From Sphingobacterium corticibacterium (GTDB taxonomy: Bacteria > Bacteroidota > Bacteroidia > Sphingobacteriales > Sphingobacteriaceae), in contig NZ_SGIT01000007.1 of assembly GCF_004208525.1 (NCBI RefSeq), forward strand, positions 90,945-154,944: a stretch of 64,000 nt of DNA, in the 5' to 3' direction. Below the pieces are notes generated by a model. The model worked only from the letters and a program-made list of their open reading frames with translations. It made no database searches and was not told the origin of the DNA. Made by a program: the position numbers and the translations under genes. Numbering within the stretch: the first letter of the stretch is position 1; each line of letters opens with the position of its first letter. Of the stretch, positions 1-9,175 are shown one piece after another.

Positions 1-1
1 T

Positions 2-910
2 GAAAGGATTGCCCGGGATGGTGCCGAAGGCAACACAAAGAATGCATTTGAGCAAGACTTCAATGCGGCTTACTATAATGCGTTGATGTGGGTAATTACG
101 GAGGATGAAGCGCATGCAAAAAAAGCTATCGAAATAATAAATGCGTATAGTTCTACCTTAAAGGAGATTACAGGCACGAATGACAACGCCCTATTGGCAG
201 GGTTGAGCGGTTTTCATATCGTAAATGCGGCAGAGATTATGCGGTACACGTATGATGAGTGGGATGCAACTGATATTGAAAAATGTGAAGAAATGTTGAG
301 AAATGTCTTCGTCAAAGAACTGACAGCCTTTTTCGCACGTGAAGCTTCGACAAATGGTAATTGGGGTGCAGCGGCTACCAAGACCATGATGGCACTCGGC
401 GTTTTTTTGGATGATACAGCTATTTTTAACAATGCGGTCAGGTTTTACTATACGGGGAACGATAACGGCACTTTACGGAATTATATCGTAACAGAAGAGG
501 GACAAGCTCAGGAAAGCGGAAGAGATCAGCCACATACCATGCTGGGTATTGGCTGTTTGGCAGAATCCTGTGAAATAGGGCAGAAACAAGGGTTAGATAT
601 GTATGCGTCTCTTAACAATAGGCTATTGGCAGGGTTTGAATATACAGCTGCATATAACTTAGGGCATTCGGTACCCTATATCCAGTGGACTGATATTACA
701 GGGAAGTATTCCAATTGGGAAACGATATCAGCTATAGGGAGAGGAGAGTTCCGTCCTGTATTTGAAATAGCCTACAATGCCTATGTCGTGCGCAAAAATC
801 TTTCTATGCCGTTTACAGAGCAAGTTTTAGATAGAATAGGACCTGAAGGCGCATCGCCTTATAATGATAATGTAGGTTTTGGTACATTGTTGTTTTATTC
901 AGGAGAATAA
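2..910 (+). CDS. alginate lyase family protein (5' end outside window)
   Basis: The frame is open from base 2, so the first ATG inside the window (83) is internal and the N-terminus lies to the left; 302 residues are visible. The motif GQAQESGRDQPH matches the family core also seen in the next gene (GQGQESGRDQGH), as do the NAAE and NGNW segments. The fold expected for PF05426 proteins is an (alpha/alpha) toroid that cleaves uronic-acid polysaccharides by beta-elimination, acting in the periplasm or at the surface. The next gene is a divergent tandem paralogue only 29 bases away, so the two are probably co-transcribed. Family assignment is good; the substrate (alginate, glucuronan or another polyuronate) cannot be read from sequence. 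Confidence 0.8.
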   Translation, partial: ERIARDGAEGNTKNAFEQDFNAAYYNALMWVITEDEAHAKKAIEIINAYSSTLKEITGTNDNALLAGLSGFHIVNAAEIMRYTYDEWDATDIEKCEEMLRNVFVKELTAFFAREASTNGNWGAAATKTMMALGVFLDDTAIFNNAVRFYYTGNDNGTLRNYIVTEEGQAQESGRDQPHTMLGIGCLAESCEIGQKQGLDMYASLNNRLLAGFEYTAAYNLGHSVPYIQWTDITGKYSNWETISAIGRGEFRPVFEIAYNAYVVRKNLSMPFTEQVLDRIGPEGASPYNDNVGFGTLLFYSGE

Positions 911-939
911 ATGTCACTCTTAGCTTTATATAAAAAATA

Positions 940-2229
940 ATGAAAAAAAATTCCAATCTATATGTTTGGCTATTGTTGCCCCTCATGTTGACCGGAGCCT
1001 GTGCAAAGGATAAATACAAACTAGTGAATCCGCAAGCTGATATTATTGAGGAAGCCCCGAATGCGGAGATCAACATCGTACACCCGGGGGCTTTGCATAC
1101 TGCGGAAGATTTCGATTTTATAAAAGGGAAGCTGGCAGCAAATGCTTCTCCTTGGACGGAAGGGTATGATCGATTGAATACCAGCACACATCTGACGTTA
1201 AGCTATGTTGCCAGACCGTCTGAAAAACTGATAAGGGGTGGTGGCAGTACGGAAGAACCGGAATCGGACAATTATGCAAATGCGATGCGGGATTCTCATG
1301 CTGCATATCAGATGGGCTTAAAATGGCGGCTCACCGGTGATGAAGCCTGGGCTGCAAAAGGCGTGGAGATATTGAATGCGTGGGCATCGACCTGTAAACG
1401 AATCACAGGAGACAGCAACAGAGCTTTAGGGGCCGGTATCTACGGTTTTACGTTTGCAAATGCCGCCGAAGTGTTGCGGGATTATTCTGGTTGGAGTGAG
1501 AATGATTTTACTGCCTATAAACAATGGATGGTCGATGTATTCTATCCCGTAAATATGGAATTTTTACAGACCCATTGGGGAGTATGTAACTTTCATTACT
1601 GGACAAACTGGGATGCCGCCAATATGTGTTCCATATTATCTATAGGCATTTTGACGGATGATCACGCTAAAATTGACTATGCTATCAGCTATTTTAAGCG
1701 CGGTGTAGGCAACGGGAATATCAATAATGCCGTTACGCATATCCATAATGTTAATGGTGAAATATTAGGACAGGGACAGGAAAGTGGCAGGGATCAAGGA
1801 CATGCTGTGTTAGTGATTTCGTTGCTGGGATCGTTCTGCCAGATGGCTTATAATGTAGGAGAAGACCTTTTCGCCTATGATAATAATAAGTTTTTAGCAT
1901 TATGTGAATATACAGCGAAATACAATTATGCAGACAATGATGGTATATTCCCTTTTACCGTTCCTTTTTCGGAATATACGAGATACTATGCTGCCAATTG
2001 CGGTTCGACGGAAATACATACTGCGGTATCTGCTGTAGCACGTGGGGAAATTCGTCCGGCATGGGAATTAGTATACAATCACTATGGAAAAGTAAAAGGA
2101 CTTGATGCGAAATACTCCCAAATGTTTGCTGAGAAAGTCAGACCTGAAGGTGGCGGCAGTCACTATAGCCCGAACAGCGGTGGATATGATCAGTTGGGGT
2201 TCGGTACATTGATGTTTACGCGTGACTAA
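940..2229 (+). CDS. alginate lyase family lipoprotein
   Basis: A 429-residue protein with a type II signal peptide (lipobox LTGAC, Cys21), so probably a lipoprotein on the outer membrane. The toroid-type lyase core covers about residues 50-400. It includes YWTNWD (220-225), whose Asn-Trp is a family landmark, and GQGQESGRDQGH (277-288), whose terminal His is a candidate catalytic or substrate-binding residue. It is a tandem paralogue of the truncated gene before it but diverges strongly in the N-terminal half, so the two probably cut different linkages. The GH88 gene follows after 8 bases, the usual partner that removes the unsaturated uronyl product. Glucuronan lyases (PL38) are one possible match; the substrate is inferred only from context. 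Confidence 0.82.
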   Translation: MKKNSNLYVWLLLPLMLTGACAKDKYKLVNPQADIIEEAPNAEINIVHPGALHTAEDFDFIKGKLAANASPWTEGYDRLNTSTHLTLSYVARPSEKLIRGGGSTEEPESDNYANAMRDSHAAYQMGLKWRLTGDEAWAAKGVEILNAWASTCKRITGDSNRALGAGIYGFTFANAAEVLRDYSGWSENDFTAYKQWMVDVFYPVNMEFLQTHWGVCNFHYWTNWDAANMCSILSIGILTDDHAKIDYAISYFKRGVGNGNINNAVTHIHNVNGEILGQGQESGRDQGHAVLVISLLGSFCQMAYNVGEDLFAYDNNKFLALCEYTAKYNYADNDGIFPFTVPFSEYTRYYAANCGSTEIHTAVSAVARGEIRPAWELVYNHYGKVKGLDAKYSQMFAEKVRPEGGGSHYSPNSGGYDQLGFGTLMFTRD

Positions 2230-2237
2230 TAAAATAT

Positions 2238-3443
2238 ATGAAGATAGATAAGATATGGTGCTTGTTGGTGTTGGGGTTAGCTTCCTGTGGAACCCCATCA
2301 ACGTTAGATGTCGAAAAAGAATTAAATTACGGTGTGTCACAAATAGAAGCCACCTTAACAGCTATCCCTGATGGTAATCCCAACATCCCCCGTAATATCC
2401 GGGAAGATGGGAAAACCTGGCGTTATGTAGACTATAAGGACTGGACGAGCGGTTTCTGGGCAGGGCAACTTTGGTATGCCTACGAATTTGACGATAAACT
2501 GGAACTGAAAGAAGCAGCAGAACGCTTCACGAGCGAGCTTAAACCGCTGGCATACGAACCGGTTATTGATCATGATCTGGGCTTTCAGATTTTCAACTCG
2601 TTTGGACACGGTTATCGTTTAACCGGGAACGAATCGTATAAGAACGTGGTTTTAGCTGCCGCGGATTCGTTAGCAACACTTTACAATCCGGTAGTAGGAA
2701 CAATACTTTCCTGGCCCCGTTCAGTGCCCAATATGGAGTGGCCCCAGCACAACACCATCATCGATAACATGATCAATCTGGAGTTGTTGTTCTGGGCTTC
2801 CAAAAATGGTGGGGCAGATTCATTGTATGACATCGCTTTAAAACATGCGGAAACAACGATGGAAAACCATTTTCGGGATGATTACACCTCTTATCATGCG
2901 GTTGTGTACGACAAGGATACGGGAAAAAGAATTAAACAGGTAACGCATCAAGGTTATGCGGACGATAGCATGTGGGCGCGTGGTCAGTCCTGGGCAATTT
3001 ATGGTTACACCATGGTATACCGAGAGACAAAAGATGTACGATTCTTGGATTTCGCACAAAAAGTGACCGATGTCTATCTGGAGCATCTACCCGAAGATTT
3101 GGTTCCCTATTGGGATTTCAACGCACCGGATATTCCGGATGCACCCCGTGATGCATCCGCCGCCGCCGTCGTTGCTTCTGCTCTGTTAGAGTTATCGCAA
3201 TACTTACCGCAGGATAAGCAGCAGCTTTATCGTAGCAAAGCCGAAGGTATGTTGAAATCGTTGGCAAAACATTATCACGCAGCACCCAAAAATTCTGCGC
3301 TTTTGGGGCAGTCAACAGGACATTATCCGGCGGGAACCGAAATCAATACATCGATTAACTATGCCGATTATTATTACTTGGAAGCGTTGTTAAGACAGAA
3401 GAATTATAGCAAAGATGGGTATCTGGCGAGGAGCAACGATTAG
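2238..3443 (+). CDS. GH88 unsaturated glucuronyl hydrolase
   Basis: A 401-residue lipoprotein (lipobox LASC, Cys17). The GH88 (alpha/alpha)6 barrel is recognised by DHDLGF (111-116) and IIDNMIN (174-180). Asp113 and Asp176 are spaced like the two essential aspartates of Bacillus UGL (88 and 149). The segment YADDSMWARGQSW near residue 240 is also typical. The enzyme hydrates the C4-C5 double bond of the 4,5-unsaturated uronic acid left at the non-reducing end by polysaccharide lyases, which releases it from the oligosaccharide. Its place right after two lyase genes fits this role. GH105 is the main alternative, but the DHDLGF and DNM motifs and the length favour GH88. Confidence 0.9.
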   Translation: MKIDKIWCLLVLGLASCGTPSTLDVEKELNYGVSQIEATLTAIPDGNPNIPRNIREDGKTWRYVDYKDWTSGFWAGQLWYAYEFDDKLELKEAAERFTSELKPLAYEPVIDHDLGFQIFNSFGHGYRLTGNESYKNVVLAAADSLATLYNPVVGTILSWPRSVPNMEWPQHNTIIDNMINLELLFWASKNGGADSLYDIALKHAETTMENHFRDDYTSYHAVVYDKDTGKRIKQVTHQGYADDSMWARGQSWAIYGYTMVYRETKDVRFLDFAQKVTDVYLEHLPEDLVPYWDFNAPDIPDAPRDASAAAVVASALLELSQYLPQDKQQLYRSKAEGMLKSLAKHYHAAPKNSALLGQSTGHYPAGTEINTSINYADYYYLEALLRQKNYSKDGYLARSND

Positions 3444-3478
3444 TCGTTAATGGTGAATTTTAACTTTATAATAAACAT

Positions 3479-4363
3479 ATGGCAAACTTTGTAGCAGCAG
3501 CCGATATAGGAGGCTCTCATATCACGGTAAGATTTATAGAGATAGACAGACTGACGGCTGAAGAATCTGTTGTTCGTCTCAAGGTGAACAGTAAGGCTGA
3601 TAAGGAGACCATTTTGAGTACTTGGATACAAGCATTTGAACAGCTTTCCCAAAACACCGGTATAAAAATAGAGAAAATCGCTTTTGCTATGCCTGGTCCA
3701 TTCGACTATAGCGAAGGGATAAGCCTGATTCAAGGAGTAGATAAATATGAAAGTCTATACGGAGAGAATATCCGAAAAACGTTTTCGGATCACTTTGATA
3801 TAGAACCGAACAAGGTCGTCTTTCGAAATGATGCGGAGGCTTTTCTTCAAGGGGAGGTTCTATTGGGTGGTTACAATCTGGAAGACTGTGTTTTGGGGTT
3901 TACCTTAGGAACAGGCTTCGGATCAGCATATAGTCGTAATGGATGTACCTGTGATCTAGTTGCGGGACTTTCCCCATTTAAAGATAGCATTGCCGATGAT
4001 TACCTCTCCACCCGATGGTTCAGAAAAAAAAGTCTGGAATTACTTGGCGAAGATATGGAAGTTAAGGAGCTTGCCGTACGAGCGGAGGAAGGCAATAAAT
4101 TGGTGCTAGGTATATTTGATGAGTTTGCCCAGAATTTCTGTGATGTGGTCGCACCTAAAGTAGAGGATCATGAAGCTGCTTACATTATTATTGGTGGAAA
4201 TATAGCGAAGGCACATACCTATTTTTTACCGAAAATCTATCAACTGTTCAATGCTTCGGGGCTAGCGGTCAATATCAAATTGGCGCAGGCAAGCGAATAC
4301 GCCGCTATGGTCGGCAGTGCATATTTCTTTCAAACTAAGGTAATAAACAAAAGTGATGTCTAG
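3479..4363 (+). CDS. ROK family sugar kinase
   Basis: A 294-residue cytoplasmic protein without signal peptide. The N-terminal phosphate loop DIGGSH (9-14), PGPFDY (72-77), the catalytic-base motif RNDAEAF (116-122, Asp118) and LGTGFGSA (143-150) are ROK actin-like ATPase landmarks. The canonical zinc-binding CxCGxxGCxE segment is missing; the equivalent stretch reads NGCTCDLVAG and then DDYLSTRWF. It lacks a helix-turn-helix, so it is a kinase type rather than a ROK repressor. It probably phosphorylates a hexose or pentose brought in by the MFS porter, whose start codon lies within the last 8 bases of this gene. The exact sugar is unknown. Confidence 0.85.
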   Translation: MANFVAAADIGGSHITVRFIEIDRLTAEESVVRLKVNSKADKETILSTWIQAFEQLSQNTGIKIEKIAFAMPGPFDYSEGISLIQGVDKYESLYGENIRKTFSDHFDIEPNKVVFRNDAEAFLQGEVLLGGYNLEDCVLGFTLGTGFGSAYSRNGCTCDLVAGLSPFKDSIADDYLSTRWFRKKSLELLGEDMEVKELAVRAEEGNKLVLGIFDEFAQNFCDVVAPKVEDHEAAYIIIGGNIAKAHTYFLPKIYQLFNASGLAVNIKLAQASEYAAMVGSAYFFQTKVINKSDV

Positions 4364-5681
4364 AAATTACCCGTCTCAAATCGCATTGATCGCTGCCTTG
4401 GGCGGTTTCCTATTCGGATTTGAAGTATCTGTTATTTCCGGAGCAGAACAAGTTATTCAAAAACTATGGACATTGGATTCTTTTTGGCTAGGCTTCACAG
4501 TTGCCTCTAGTCTCATCGGTACCGTGTTAGGTTCGCTGATTATTGGCAAACCTGCTCAACAATATGGACGCAAACCTATTCTTTTCTTGATAGCATTACT
4601 TTATTTGGTGTCTGCGATAGGCTGTGCCCTAGGATCTTCTTGGTCGCTTTTCGTGCTGTTCCGTTTCCTGGGTGGTATCGCGGTAGGAGCATCTTCGGTA
4701 GTCGGGCCGATGTATATTTCCGAAATAGCGCCGGCAAAAACCCGCGGGCGTCTGGCAGGTATGTTCCAATTGAATATCGTCGCAGGTATCTTAGCGGCTT
4801 ATCTGACCAATTACCTGTTGGCTGGTTATGGTGGAGAAGATTCATGGCGTTATATGCTGGCGGTGATGGGCGTGCCGGCTATCGTATTTTTTGTGCTGTT
4901 GTTCTTTATACCGGAAAGTCCGCGTTGGTTAGCAGTAACTGGAAAAATTGCAGAAGCGCAAGACGTTTTCCGTAAGTTAGGACAGGAAGAGGCACTGCAG
5001 CAAGTATTGGACGATCACCACAAGCAAAATAACGGGATAAAAGAAAACCTTTTTAACGGAAAATATAACAAGCCTATTTTATACGCTATGCTACTGGCGA
5101 TGTTCAACCAGCTTTCGGGTATAAACGCTATTCTGTATTATGCGCCACGTGTGTTCGAGATGGCCGGATTTGACCGCGCCGATGCTTTTCAACAGTCTGT
5201 CTTCATCGGTCTGGCAAACTTTGTTTTTACCATTCTGGCAATGACCGTTATCGATAGGTTCGGGCGTAAAAAATTGTTGCTGATCGGTGCCGGTGGGATG
5301 ACTGTCTTTTTGATATTGACAGCTGTCAATTTAATGGGTGTATCAGCTGCTAACCCGCTAACATTAGTATATTTAGTCGGTTTTATAGCTTTTTTTGCCT
5401 TCTCCCAAGGAGCTGTCATCTGGGTGTTTATTGCAGAAATTTTTCCGAATGCGGTGCGTGCACAGGGCGCGGCATTAGGAAGCTTTACCCATTGGATCAT
5501 GGCAGCGATTATCTCTTGGGTGTTCCCGGTTATTGTAGAGGGTAGTCCAATGGGCGGAGTCTATTCATTTGTTTTCTATGGTGTGATGATGTTGTTGTCT
5601 TTCCTGTTTATCTGGCGTGTAATGCCGGAAACAAAAGGGAAAAGTTTAGAACAGATACAGCAGGAGCTGGGTATAAAGTAG
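4356..5681 (+). CDS. MFS sugar porter (SP family, XylE-like)
   Basis: A 441-residue, 12-helix inner-membrane transporter. Family signatures are GGFLFGFEVSVISGA (16-30), GRKPI (71-75), PESPRWL (186-192), NQLSGIN (251-257), GRKKL (303-307) and the C-terminal PETKGKSLE (424-432). This set is that of proton-coupled xylose, arabinose, glucose or galactose porters. The ATG at 4356 overlaps the ROK gene by 8 bases; a GTG lies one codon upstream (4353). The overlap suggests translational coupling and a shared job of uptake followed by phosphorylation. The imported sugar is inferred to be one released by the locus (for example arabinose, xylose or galactose). Confidence 0.9.
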   Translation: MSRNYPSQIALIAALGGFLFGFEVSVISGAEQVIQKLWTLDSFWLGFTVASSLIGTVLGSLIIGKPAQQYGRKPILFLIALLYLVSAIGCALGSSWSLFVLFRFLGGIAVGASSVVGPMYISEIAPAKTRGRLAGMFQLNIVAGILAAYLTNYLLAGYGGEDSWRYMLAVMGVPAIVFFVLLFFIPESPRWLAVTGKIAEAQDVFRKLGQEEALQQVLDDHHKQNNGIKENLFNGKYNKPILYAMLLAMFNQLSGINAILYYAPRVFEMAGFDRADAFQQSVFIGLANFVFTILAMTVIDRFGRKKLLLIGAGGMTVFLILTAVNLMGVSAANPLTLVYLVGFIAFFAFSQGAVIWVFIAEIFPNAVRAQGAALGSFTHWIMAAIISWVFPVIVEGSPMGGVYSFVFYGVMMLLSFLFIWRVMPETKGKSLEQIQQELGIK

Positions 5682-5734
5682 TCCCGTTACACAAAAATGG
5701 AAAAAGCAAAGAACAAATTTGAATTGGAAACGAT

Positions 5735-7708
5735 ATGAGTAATAAAAAAAATAAAACAAGCATGATAAAATACGTAACACTATTAATTGCTTTTACCGTT
5801 AGCTTGAACGATATCTATGCCCAACCCGGTAAAAAGTTGCAGGAGTGGACATTGCATTCGCCTGATGGAAATTATAATATCTACATAACCCAACATGAAA
5901 CTGCCAAAGATAAACGTCAACTTTATTATACAGTTGATTATAAAGGCAAAAACATTATTAAGACTTCGGCACTGGGTATCCAATTAGAAAACCAACTGTT
6001 TGAATCTGCTTTGGGTATTGAAAACGATCCTTCCGAGTGGTGGTGCGAAAATCTGGATTTTCAGAAAGAGGAGAGAAATGAGGTACGGGATCAATGGGAA
6101 CCACTCTACGGTGAACGCAATAACGTTAAGAACCATTATAAGGAATTGAGGCTCGTGTTCACGAAATTTGGTGAGGGCGATGCCGTAACTGACGGACAGC
6201 ACGGAACGAGCTACGATAAACGACGTAGTTATGAAATACATTTGGTTTTTAGAGCGTTTGACGAAGGAGTCGCTTTCCATTATCATTTCCCCGAAAGTAG
6301 TAATGGTCTATTTTTGCACATCGTTGGTGAACAGACGGAGTTTGCGTTTGAACCGGGAACGGAGGCATATTACGAACGTTGGGCACAAGGACCATACTCG
6401 GTAAAGCCTTTGGCGGATTGGGAAGACGAGAGTGAACGCCCGTTGACCATGAAGTTAAAAAATGGTTTATATGTCTCTCTACTGGAAGCCCAGATGGTCG
6501 ACTACGCGCGAACAAAATTTAAATTGCATCCGGAGAAGAAAAATACATTGCAAGTGTCTATTTATGATGCGGTGGATGCGATTAGTCCTTTTTCTACCTC
6601 TTGGCGTGTCATCATGGCTGCTGAGCAACCGGGACAGCTTATTGAAAATAATGATATCGTCCTGAATTTGAATTCACCAAACGCGATTCAGAATACTTCC
6701 TGGATCAAACCGGGGAAAGTTATCCGTTCCAATCTCACTACGGCTGATGCGCTGGAATGTATTGATTTCGCTGCGGAGCGTGGACTTCAATACGTGCATT
6801 TGGATGCCGGCTGGTATGGTCCGGAGATGTTGGTCAGCTCTAAAGCGGATAAAGTAGCAGAACACAGGGACGTCGATATGCAGAAGATTATCAATTATGG
6901 TGCGACTAAAGGCATCGGGATATTTGTGTATGTCAATCAGCGGGCGTTGTATGGTAATCTAGATGAGTTGTTTTCCCTGTACCAAAAATGGGGATTGAAA
7001 GGTGTAAAATTCGGATTTGTACAGATTGGATCTAACCGTTGGTCTACCTGGTTGCATGAAGCAATCAAGAAGGCTGCAAAATATCAGCTATTAGTGGATA
7101 TCCACGATGAATACCGCCCCACCGGTTTCAGCCGGACGTATCCTAATCTGTTGACACAGGAAGGTATCAAAGGGAATGAGGAAATGCCGGATGCTACACA
7201 TAATACGATATTGCCGTTCACACGCTTCCTCGCTGGAGCGGGGGATTATACGATCTGTTATTACAACAGCCGTATCAAAACGACACGCGCCCACCAGTTG
7301 GCGCTGTCCGTAGTGTATTACAGTCCGTTACAGTTTTTGTATTGGTATGATAAGCCTGGCGATTATAACGGCGAACCGGAAATTGCCTTCTTTGATAAGG
7401 TAAAGACGGTGTGGGATGATACTAAGGTATTAAACGGAGAGATTGGCGAATATATTACGATGGCGAGACGGAGTGGTGAAGAGTGGTTTATCGGCGCTAT
7501 CGGTAATAACGAAGCACAGCAGGTTTCTGTTTCATTTGATTTTCTGGAACAAGGGAAAACGTATCTGGCAGACATATACGTCGATGATGATACAGCAAAT
7601 ACACGTACGAAAGTTGGCGTTACGCAAGTGGAAGTGGATGCAACCACCTTAAAGAAATTTGACTTAAAGAAGAGCGGTGGCGTAGCGATACATGTATACC
7701 CGAAATAA
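5735..7708 (+). CDS. GH97 family glycosidase, atypical active site
   Basis: 657 residues with a signal peptide; the hydrophobic part begins at an internal ATG (5762, residue 10), so that start is also possible. The N-terminal beta-sandwich (from HSPDGNYNI) and the barrel (LDAGWYGPEM near 356, SRTYPNL near 466) are GH97. Where retaining GH97 alpha-galactosidases carry the nucleophile in KxDF, this protein has VKFGF (424-428, Gly427), as inverting members do. The following HDEYRPTG (457-464) has Asp458 where SusB-type enzymes have the Glu of HEAVRPTG. It therefore matches neither classical signature and may belong to a separate subgroup. Alpha-galactoside or beta-L-arabinopyranoside substrates are plausible given its neighbours. 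Inferred to be periplasmic. Confidence 0.85.
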   Translation: MSNKKNKTSMIKYVTLLIAFTVSLNDIYAQPGKKLQEWTLHSPDGNYNIYITQHETAKDKRQLYYTVDYKGKNIIKTSALGIQLENQLFESALGIENDPSEWWCENLDFQKEERNEVRDQWEPLYGERNNVKNHYKELRLVFTKFGEGDAVTDGQHGTSYDKRRSYEIHLVFRAFDEGVAFHYHFPESSNGLFLHIVGEQTEFAFEPGTEAYYERWAQGPYSVKPLADWEDESERPLTMKLKNGLYVSLLEAQMVDYARTKFKLHPEKKNTLQVSIYDAVDAISPFSTSWRVIMAAEQPGQLIENNDIVLNLNSPNAIQNTSWIKPGKVIRSNLTTADALECIDFAAERGLQYVHLDAGWYGPEMLVSSKADKVAEHRDVDMQKIINYGATKGIGIFVYVNQRALYGNLDELFSLYQKWGLKGVKFGFVQIGSNRWSTWLHEAIKKAAKYQLLVDIHDEYRPTGFSRTYPNLLTQEGIKGNEEMPDATHNTILPFTRFLAGAGDYTICYYNSRIKTTRAHQLALSVVYYSPLQFLYWYDKPGDYNGEPEIAFFDKVKTVWDDTKVLNGEIGEYITMARRSGEEWFIGAIGNNEAQQVSVSFDFLEQGKTYLADIYVDDDTANTRTKVGVTQVEVDATTLKKFDLKKSGGVAIHVYPK

Positions 7709-7732
7709 CGTTGAATAGATTTGAAAGACTAG

Positions 7733-9163
7733 ATGATGAGATACTTTTTAGTTGTACTATGCTTTTTTTGTAGTTTTATGGCTATTTCTTATGGTAAAGA
7801 GGACAATAAATTGGTTGTTTACGATGCTCCGAAGGGTGCGTTGCTGAACGATGATTTTGTCGTTAAGGTTAAAAGTTCAAGCGGAAGTTGGAAAGGTATT
7901 CCAAGCCATTTGGTCAAAGTAGATGAAGTGCGGAACACAAAACATCAGGTTGAAAACGCATCGATGGTTTTTTTTGACTTCTCGGGAGAAGCTGAAGTCT
8001 CGATAACCTATACCAAAGGCAATATTGATAGGGCGCAGATCAGACCAATATCCTACGGAATTGAACCAAAAGTAGAAGGAAACACATTAACGTTCAAACT
8101 TCAGGAAGCGGCTAATCTCTCCGTAGAGATTAACGATGATATTTTTCATAATCTTCATCTCTTTGCCAACCCATTAATGACAGACATTCCGGATAAAAAT
8201 AATCCTGATGTTATCTACTTTGGCCCAGGAATCCATACGTTTGAGGATAATAAATTTGAAGTGCCATCCAACAGTACGGTGTATGTAGATGGAGGAGCAA
8301 TACTAAGAGGGCAGCTGTTAGTGCATAATGTCAAGAATGTAAAAATAATCGGCAGCGGCATGGTCGAGCATACGGTAAAAATGGGTATCCATATCGCTGG
8401 GTCAGAAAATGTACATGTAGAAGGATTATTTGTAACCCAATGTGCTACGGGAGGGTCGGATAACGTGACTATCCGAAACGTCAAGAGCATCAGCTACTAT
8501 GGCTGGGGCGATGGGTTGAATGTCTTTGCTAGCAGCAATGTGCATTATGATCGCGTGTTTTGCCGCAACTCGGATGACTGTACGACGGTTTATGCGACAC
8601 GGAAAGGATTTGAAGGCGACGCTCGCAATATTACCATGGAGAACTCCACGTTGTGGGCGGATGTAGCTCATCCGATTTTTATCGGTATACATGGTAACGC
8701 GGATAGACCGGATACGATTGAAAATCTGGTCTATCGCAATATAGACATCTTAGATCATAAAGAAGCTCAATTGGATTATCAAGGTTGTTTGGCGATTAAC
8801 GCAGGAGACAACAACGTGATACGTGACGTCACATTTGAAGATATTCGTATCGAAGATTTTCGGCAAGGCCAGCTCTTTAATGTGCGTATTTTCTTCAATG
8901 AGAAATACTGTCCGGCACCGGGTCAATCTATTGAAAATATCTTGTTTAAGGATATTTCCTATAACGGTGTCGGAGACGAAATATCGATTATTGCAGGTTA
9001 CAATGAAGAACGAAAAATCAAGAATATTACATTCCAAAATTTGAAGATTAATGGGAAGTTGATAACAGACGATATGCCTGACAAACCGAAATGGTACAAA
9101 ACAGGTGATATGGCTCGAATTTTCATAGGCGAGCATGTCGACAATGTAAAATTTATTCCTTAA
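7733..9163 (+). CDS. GH28-like right-handed beta-helix glycosidase
   Basis: 476 residues with an N-terminal signal peptide (ATGATG start; 7736 is an equal alternative). An N-terminal beta domain (about 25-135) is followed by a pectin-lyase-type beta-helix with repeated N-V-x-I strands. WGDGLNV and NSDDCTTVY place Asp260, Asp281 and Asp282 at the spacing of the three catalytic aspartates of GH28 polygalacturonases (180, 201 and 202 in the fungal enzyme). The usual GHG and RIK motifs are not clear: IGIHGN near 317-322 may stand in for the first. GH49 dextranase has a similar DD arrangement and is the main alternative. Probably hydrolyses an alpha-galacturonosyl or related uronic-acid linkage in the periplasm. 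Confidence 0.72.
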   Translation: MMRYFLVVLCFFCSFMAISYGKEDNKLVVYDAPKGALLNDDFVVKVKSSSGSWKGIPSHLVKVDEVRNTKHQVENASMVFFDFSGEAEVSITYTKGNIDRAQIRPISYGIEPKVEGNTLTFKLQEAANLSVEINDDIFHNLHLFANPLMTDIPDKNNPDVIYFGPGIHTFEDNKFEVPSNSTVYVDGGAILRGQLLVHNVKNVKIIGSGMVEHTVKMGIHIAGSENVHVEGLFVTQCATGGSDNVTIRNVKSISYYGWGDGLNVFASSNVHYDRVFCRNSDDCTTVYATRKGFEGDARNITMENSTLWADVAHPIFIGIHGNADRPDTIENLVYRNIDILDHKEAQLDYQGCLAINAGDNNVIRDVTFEDIRIEDFRQGQLFNVRIFFNEKYCPAPGQSIENILFKDISYNGVGDEISIIAGYNEERKIKNITFQNLKINGKLITDDMPDKPKWYKTGDMARIFIGEHVDNVKFIP

Positions 9164-9175
9164 TCGTTAACGACT

